A DNA stretch of 61,736 nt. Origin: an uncultured Eubacteriales bacterium (GTDB lineage Bacteria; Bacillota; Clostridia; Oscillospirales; Oscillospiraceae). The position numbers and the translations under genes are program-made. Below the pieces are notes generated by a model, which saw only the letters and a program-made list of their open reading frames with translations, was not told the origin of the DNA and ran no database searches. This document shows positions 58,269 through 61,736 of this stretch, piece by piece (the stretch's first letter is position 1; each line of letters starts with the position of its first letter). Location: NCBI GenBank assembly GCA_900543085.1, contig UQQF01000009.1, positions 1 through 61,736 on the forward strand, given 5' to 3'.

Positions 58269-59000
58269 TCAGTCTTCCTCTCCCAGCTCGGTTATCGCGC
58301 GGCTTATCCTGTCGGCGCGGTAGTTCCAGGCGGTCTTGACGTAGTCCATCAGGCTCTCGCCGCGCTCGTCCAGGTCGGCCATGGAGACGTCGCCGGTGAT
58401 GCCGCCCTTGTGTATCAGCACGGCGCGGCCGATGAAGCCGCTGACCTCCTCCAGCAGATGAGTGGACAGCAGCACCGTCTCGTTCTCGTTCAGGATGCCC
58501 AGCAGCACCTTGTAGAAGTCCTCGCGGTTGAACACGTCGTTCCCGGCGAAGGGCTCGTCCATGAGTATGTAGTCCGCGCCCTGGCTGAGCGCGAGCACGA
58601 CCTCAAACTGGTTCTTCTGGCCGGTGGAGAGGTGCCTCGCGGCCTTGGCCGTGGGCAGCTCGAAGAAGTCCATCAGCACGTCGAAGCGCTTGCGGTTGAA
58701 CCCGGGGAAGTGCTCTGCGTAAAACTGTGCGTGCCCGGCCGGGCTAAGATCCGGGAAAAAGCTGTGCTCGCTTGTGGCGAAGGCTATGCGCTCTATGTTC
58801 TTGTGCGTTATCGGCTCGCCGTCGAGCGTGACCTCGCCCGTGTAGCTGATGAAGCCCAGGATGCACTTCATCAGCGTGGTCTTGCCCGCGCCGTTCTCGC
58901 CGAACAGGCCTACCAGCTGTCCGCGCGGGAGCTGCAGACTCACGTCCGACAGCGCCTGCTTTGAGCCGTAGCGCTTGCTTACATTCTTTATTTCCAGCAT
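58269..59000 (-). CDS. ABC transporter ATP-binding protein
   Basis: 243 aa, a single ABC cassette: Walker A GENGAGKTTL (about 36-45), Q-loop near ILGFISYTG, signature LSTGQKNQFEVVLALS (a variant of LSGGQ), Walker B YILMDEPFAG, switch His in LLSTHLLEEV. The C-terminal extension (MADLDERGESLMDYVKTAWNYR) resembles those of ABC-2 exporters. It lies between two membrane-protein genes and the paralog array and, with them, looks like a YtrB/BcrA-type exporter or envelope-stress complex under GntR control. Confidence 0.93.
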   Translation of the reverse strand: MLEIKNVSKRYGSKQALSDVSLQLPRGQLVGLFGENGAGKTTLMKCILGFISYTGEVTLDGEPITHKNIERIAFATSEHSFFPDLSPAGHAQFYAEHFPGFNRKRFDVLMDFFELPTAKAARHLSTGQKNQFEVVLALSQGADYILMDEPFAGNDVFNREDFYKVLLGILNENETVLLSTHLLEEVSGFIGRAVLIHKGGITGDVSMADLDERGESLMDYVKTAWNYRADRISRAITELGEED

Positions 59001-59013
59001 GTTTCTCCCTCCA

Positions 59014-59535
59014 TCAGTGCGTCAACAGGTGTACTATCTGCTCCCAGGCGTCGGACGCAAGCCAGCGCACGGGAGTGGCGTTTATGTAGATAAGACCCAT
59101 GAGCAGCCCCAGCAGCCTCCATATCAGCTGGCAGGCCACAAGCCCCGAAAGCGGTACGGCACAGCAGCGCACAAAGAACTCGCTGCGCTTGGGCAGGCGT
59201 CTCATGGTGTAGATGCAGCGGCTGCCGCCCCGGTAGTGATAGGACACGTAGCGGTAGGCCAGCGCCAGGAATGCCACGCTCGCCGCCGCGAAGGCGATTA
59301 TCCCCGGAAGCAGCATCTGCCTGAAAGCGGGGAACACCGCGTTCTCCAGCTCCACGCGCGTCCCGCCGGGCAGGGTCTCAAACATGCCCTGCCAGCCGCT
59401 GAGGTAGCTCAGACCGAAGCCCGTCAGCAGCACCGTGGCCGCCACTGCCAGGAACGCGCAGGCCATGCGCAGCTCGCTGCGGGCGTTGAAGCCGGGAGGC
59501 ACCAGGCGGTCAGTTCTCAGGCGCAACGTCTCCAC
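59014..59535 (-). CDS. Membrane protein of the GntR-ABC operon (probable permease subunit)
   Basis: 173 aa with about four hydrophobic segments (AFLAVAATVLLTGFGLSYL, MLLPGIIAFAAASVAFLALA, PLSGLVACQLIWRLLGLLMG). Between them SRCIYTMRRLPKRSEFFVRC closely recalls QPVYTMQRLRVSETAAF in the next membrane protein, so the two probably share an ancestor. It overlaps that gene by 26 nt. It may be a partner permease for the ABC ATPase; too short to be a full ABC-2 permease. Confidence 0.8.
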   Translation of the reverse strand: METLRLRTDRLVPPGFNARSELRMACAFLAVAATVLLTGFGLSYLSGWQGMFETLPGGTRVELENAVFPAFRQMLLPGIIAFAAASVAFLALAYRYVSYHYRGGSRCIYTMRRLPKRSEFFVRCCAVPLSGLVACQLIWRLLGLLMGLIYINATPVRWLASDAWEQIVHLLTH

Positions 59536-60265
59536 CTCCGGGGTTGTAGTCCTCCTCCTCGTCCTTGCGCTTCTCGCGCGAGCGCACGGTTCCGATGTAG
59601 ATACCCGTTATAAACACTCCGGTGAGGGCTATCGCGAACTCCGCGCCGTATTCGCCCACGTACGCCCGGAAACCGCCGCCAAAGATGGCCAGCGCCAGCA
59701 CCACGAAGGGCGAGATGGCTATCTTCCCGCGCCTGCCCAGGTAGGAGGAGTACGCCGTCGCCGCGCCCAGCGTGACGTAGACCACCGCCATGCGGAAGTA
59801 GACCGGCACATCCCCCAGCGGCAAGAGCGCGTGGGCGAAGGTGTTCGTGACGAAGCTGACCAGCAAAGACATGTTCTCCGCCGCGCCCAGACCCGCGTTC
59901 TGCATATAAAGCCCATAGCCCAGGAACACCGCGGCCTGGCACATCTGGAATATGAACAGCGCCAGGGCGTTGACCAGGGTCTGGCACAGGAAGGCCGCCG
60001 TCTCCGAGACCCTTAGGCGCTGCATCGTGTACACCGGCTGCACGCCGCCCCGCTCGCGCAAGATGCGCATGAGCAGCACGCACAGCAGCGCTATGCCCAC
60101 GTACATCGGCGCCATCGCCGCGTCGTAAAACGTGGTTTCCAGTCCCGCGGCTGCGTTCCCGCTCAGGCACAGCAGCGTCGCCGCCGCGCCCAGCAGCGAA
60201 ACTATCACCGTCGGCCACAGCGCGCCCCGCGCCGAAAGCATGCACACAGACAGATACTTTTTCAT
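59510..60265 (-). CDS. ABC-2-like membrane protein of the GntR-ABC operon
   Basis: 251 aa with six predicted membrane helices (VIVSLLGAAATLLCLSG, MYVGIALLCVLLMRIL, TLVNALALFIFQMCQAAVFLGYGL in part, FRMAVVYVTLGAATAYSSYL, SPFVVLALAIFGGGFRAYVG, FAIALTGVFITGIYIG), the size expected of an ABC-2-type permease. The VYTMQRL motif after helix 2 is shared with the next gene. The ATG overlaps the GntR stop (ATGA). The C-terminus is acidic and cytoplasmic (REKRKDEEEDYNPGG). Confidence 0.83.
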   Translation of the reverse strand: MKKYLSVCMLSARGALWPTVIVSLLGAAATLLCLSGNAAAGLETTFYDAAMAPMYVGIALLCVLLMRILRERGGVQPVYTMQRLRVSETAAFLCQTLVNALALFIFQMCQAAVFLGYGLYMQNAGLGAAENMSLLVSFVTNTFAHALLPLGDVPVYFRMAVVYVTLGAATAYSSYLGRRGKIAISPFVVLALAIFGGGFRAYVGEYGAEFAIALTGVFITGIYIGTVRSREKRKDEEEDYNPGGGDVAPEN

Positions 60266-60648
60266 TTTCTTTCGTCCTCCTCCCAGGCTCGGCTGATAAG
60301 CCGTATTGCCTCCTCAAGTGTTATGCCCAGCTGTTTGAGCTTGAGCGCGGCCGCCGTGGCTCCGCTGACCACCAGCTCTGCGGTCAGCTCCTCCCTGCGC
60401 CCGGCCGTGAAGGTCACAAAGCTCTTGGAACCCGCGTGCGACACGAGTATCCCCTCCTCCTCCAGCATACGGCAGGCCTTCTGTACGGTGTTGGGGTTCA
60501 CCCCCAACAGCGCAGACAGCATACGGCGGCTGGGCAGCTCGTCCCCGTCCGGGATCTCGCCCGAGACTATGCCCCGCTTGACGTGGTTCACTATTTGCAG
60601 GTATATAGGCTCGCTCCCGTCGGGCTTGAAGCCCTCAAATGAAACCAC
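60262..60648 (-). CDS. GntR-family regulator (YtrA subfamily)
   Basis: 128 aa from GTG with GGAGGTGG 4-6 nt upstream. N-terminal GntR winged helix: PIYLQIVNHVKRGIVSGEI, DELPSRRMLSALLGVNPNTV, QKACRMLEEEGILVSHAGSK, followed only by a short helical dimerisation tail (about 75-128), as in YtrA. YtrA-type proteins repress their own ABC operon and respond to cell-wall or membrane stress. Its two operator-like palindromes lie over the promoter. It is the first gene of an operon that runs to 49519. Confidence 0.93.
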   Translation of the reverse strand: MVSFEGFKPDGSEPIYLQIVNHVKRGIVSGEIPDGDELPSRRMLSALLGVNPNTVQKACRMLEEEGILVSHAGSKSFVTFTAGRREELTAELVVSGATAAALKLKQLGITLEEAIRLISRAWEEDERK

Positions 60649-60663
60649 GCTGCCACCTCCCAA

Positions 60664-60726
60664 CTGTATTATACTGATAGTACAGTGCTCAACTGTATTA
60701 TAAACATAGTACAGTTTTTGTGTCAA
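60664..60726 (-). promoter_or_regulatory. Promoter with twin GntR operators for the ten-gene operon
   Basis: Minus strand TTGACA (60721-60726), 18 bp, TATAAT (60697-60702). Two 22-bp near-palindromes with ends CTGTA and TACAG and a TATA/TAGT centre lie at 60664-60685 and 60693-60714; one covers the -10 and the other the start of transcription. They are 29 bp apart start to start, close to three helix turns. Confidence 0.75.
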
Positions 60727-60745
60727 TAGCGAGCTGCATAGAAAA

Positions 60746-60788
60746 CGCCGGCCCGTTTCTGTGGGTAATGCCCAAAGAAACGGACCGG
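60746..60788 (-). terminator. Terminator of the ZIP transporter gene
   Basis: GCCGGCCCGTTTCT/AGAAACGGACCGGC (one G-T pair) with a 15-nt loop, followed on the minus strand by GTTTTC. Confidence 0.75.
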
Positions 60789-60794
60789 CGCGCC

Positions 60795-61580
60795 TCAGCC
60801 CAGCGCCACGTCCAGCACCATCATGACCGAGAATCCCACCAGCGTGGCGATAGCCATGATGTCGCTGCGCTCGTTGCTCTGGCTCTCGGGTATCAGCTCG
60901 GCCACGACCACATAGATCATCGCCCCGGCGGCGAAGGCGAGCATATACGGCAGCAGCCGCTGCACGCTCAGCACCAGCGCCGCGCCTATTACGCCGGCCA
61001 CCGGCTCCACCGCGCCGGAGAGCTGACCCATGAAGAACGCCCTGCCCCGGCCTGCGCCCTCCCGGCGCAGCGGCACGCTGACGGCCAAGCCCTCCGGGAA
61101 GTTTTGCAGCCCTATGCCCAGCGCGAGCATGACGGCCGAGGCCGCCGTCGCGCCCGGGATGCCGTAGGCCAGCGAGCCGAAGGCCACGCCCACGCTCAGC
61201 CCCTCGGGTATGTTGTGCAGCGTTATGGAGCTTATCAGCATGACGCTGCGGCGGTTTGCAGCGCCGCGCGCGTCCAGCCGCGCCCAGACCAAATCGCCCA
61301 GGAACAGCAGCGCCCCGCCGCCGAGGAAGCCCGCCAGCAGCGTCAGTGAGACGTTCATGCCCAGGGTCGAGGCCAGCTCCGCCGCGGGCGAGAGCAGGGA
61401 GAAATAGCTCGCCGCCGTCATGACGCCCGCCGCAAAGCCCAGCATGGCGTCGAGCGCGTTTTTGTCCATGCGTTTGAACAGGAACACCGCCGCCGCGCCC
61501 AGCGCCGTCACTCCCCAGGTGAACAGCGTGGCCATAAGCGCCTGCACCGTGTGCGGCAGGGCGAGAAACCAATCTGTCAT
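60795..61580 (-). CDS. ZIP-family divalent metal transporter
   Basis: 261 aa from the ATG with GCGGGG 7 nt upstream. Eight membrane helices. TM4 carries SSITLHNIPEGLSVGVAFGS (in part, the HNxPEG metal site), TM5 carries GIGLQNFPEGLAVS, and VEPVAG lies in TM6. These mark the ZupT/GufA group of ZIP transporters, which import zinc, iron or manganese down a gradient. The cytoplasmic loop before TM4 is short and lacks the histidine run of many ZIPs. Lone gene with its own terminator. Confidence 0.95.
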   Translation of the reverse strand: MTDWFLALPHTVQALMATLFTWGVTALGAAAVFLFKRMDKNALDAMLGFAAGVMTAASYFSLLSPAAELASTLGMNVSLTLLAGFLGGGALLFLGDLVWARLDARGAANRRSVMLISSITLHNIPEGLSVGVAFGSLAYGIPGATAASAVMLALGIGLQNFPEGLAVSVPLRREGAGRGRAFFMGQLSGAVEPVAGVIGAALVLSVQRLLPYMLAFAAGAMIYVVVAELIPESQSNERSDIMAIATLVGFSVMMVLDVALG

Positions 61581-61671
61581 GCAAAGACCCCGCATATAGA
61601 ATTACAGGGCGCCAGACGCATCTGCCGCCCTGAGGTCATACTATGCGCCGTCGGCTCCGCACGTGCGTTTG

Positions 61672-61736
61672 CCGTCGTCGCCGCAAGCTGCATATCCTTC
61701 GCTCCCGGCTAAAGCCGAGAGCTCAGTCATTCCGCT
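61672..61736 (+). repeat. Dispersed structured repeat, copy 5 (cut by window end)
   Basis: GTCGTCGCCGCAAGCTGCAT, ATCCTTCGCTCCCGGCTAAAG, CCGAGAGCTCAGTCATTCCGCT in order, as in copy 3. The final seven bases TTCCGCT equal the first seven of the window, which go on with the next part of the same module. The stretch before it (61581-61671) has no gene. Confidence 0.8.

Noticed and set aside
60652..61584. A continuous minus-strand frame joining ZIP antisense-frame sequence to the GntR protein (440 codons)
   Set aside because: The part before the GTG at 60648 lies over the promoter, operators, terminator and the ZIP gene in another frame; only the last 128 codons resemble GntR.
1..61736. A circular replicon suggested by the matching window ends
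   Set aside because: The shared 7 bp lies in a dispersed repeat present in several copies, and the content is chromosomal (ilvE, xpt, nfnAB); contig breakage at a repeat is simpler.

Overview
The window looks like a chromosomal stretch from a GC-rich anaerobic Firmicute of the class Clostridia, probably an Oscillospiraceae-type gut bacterium. This is inferred from gene content (a ferredoxin-type NfnAB fusion, DUF4358 lipoprotein, BMP-type nucleoside ABC importer, Tn916-type integrase), from GC-rich coding sequence with strong AGGAGG ribosome sites, and from frequent GTG/TTG starts. No rRNA, tRNA or CRISPR array was recognised. Both ends of the window lie inside copies of a dispersed structured repeat, so it may be an assembly contig that broke at that repeat.

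Layout. 1-6.2 kb: a repeat copy, an HxlR regulator divergent from an FMN reductase, a VOC protein, an operon dhaL-dhaK-lsrF with an LsrR/SorC-type regulator, and a small membrane protein/XRE pair. 6.3-14.9 kb: a catabolic-looking island of two short-chain dehydrogenases, a large Old Yellow Enzyme-type Fe-S flavoenzyme (BaiCD/2,4-dienoyl-CoA reductase architecture), a PucR regulator and two transporters. 15.5-29.8 kb: an integrative mobilizable element of about 14.3 kb inserted at the start of a low-molecular-weight phosphatase gene. It has Tn916-like int/xis, a MOBV relaxase, a primase/helicase pair, XRE and sigma-like regulators, and a type I restriction operon (hsdM-hsdS-membrane protein-hsdR, with hsdR frameshifted). 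29.8-38.6 kb: chromosomal genes (phosphatase, DUF362 ferredoxin protein, ilvE, transglutaminase-like protein, DUF4358 lipoprotein, M3 peptidase, SDR, DUF1232, xpt). 39.0-44.2 kb: a guanine-class purine riboswitch with terminator, followed by a BMP-type nucleoside/purine ABC importer. 44.3-49.5 kb: two repeat copies around nfnAB, an XRE regulator and a membrane/spermidine-synthase-like fusion. 49.5-60.7 kb: a long minus-strand operon starting with a GntR (YtrA-type) regulator, two membrane proteins and an ABC ATPase, then six tandem paralogous membrane-anchored proteins of unknown function. 60.8-61.6 kb: a ZIP transporter.

How the parts work together. The riboswitch and BMP transporter form a coherent purine-uptake unit, and xpt lies just upstream. 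The dhaL-dhaK-lsrF operon suggests phosphorylation then thiolytic or aldol cleavage of a small keto-sugar under LsrR-like control. The most unusual parts are the six-paralog GntR/ABC operon, the element that replaces the 5' end of its target gene, the membrane protein embedded in the hsd operon, and the modular repeat whose hairpin stems differ between copies but keep complementarity.
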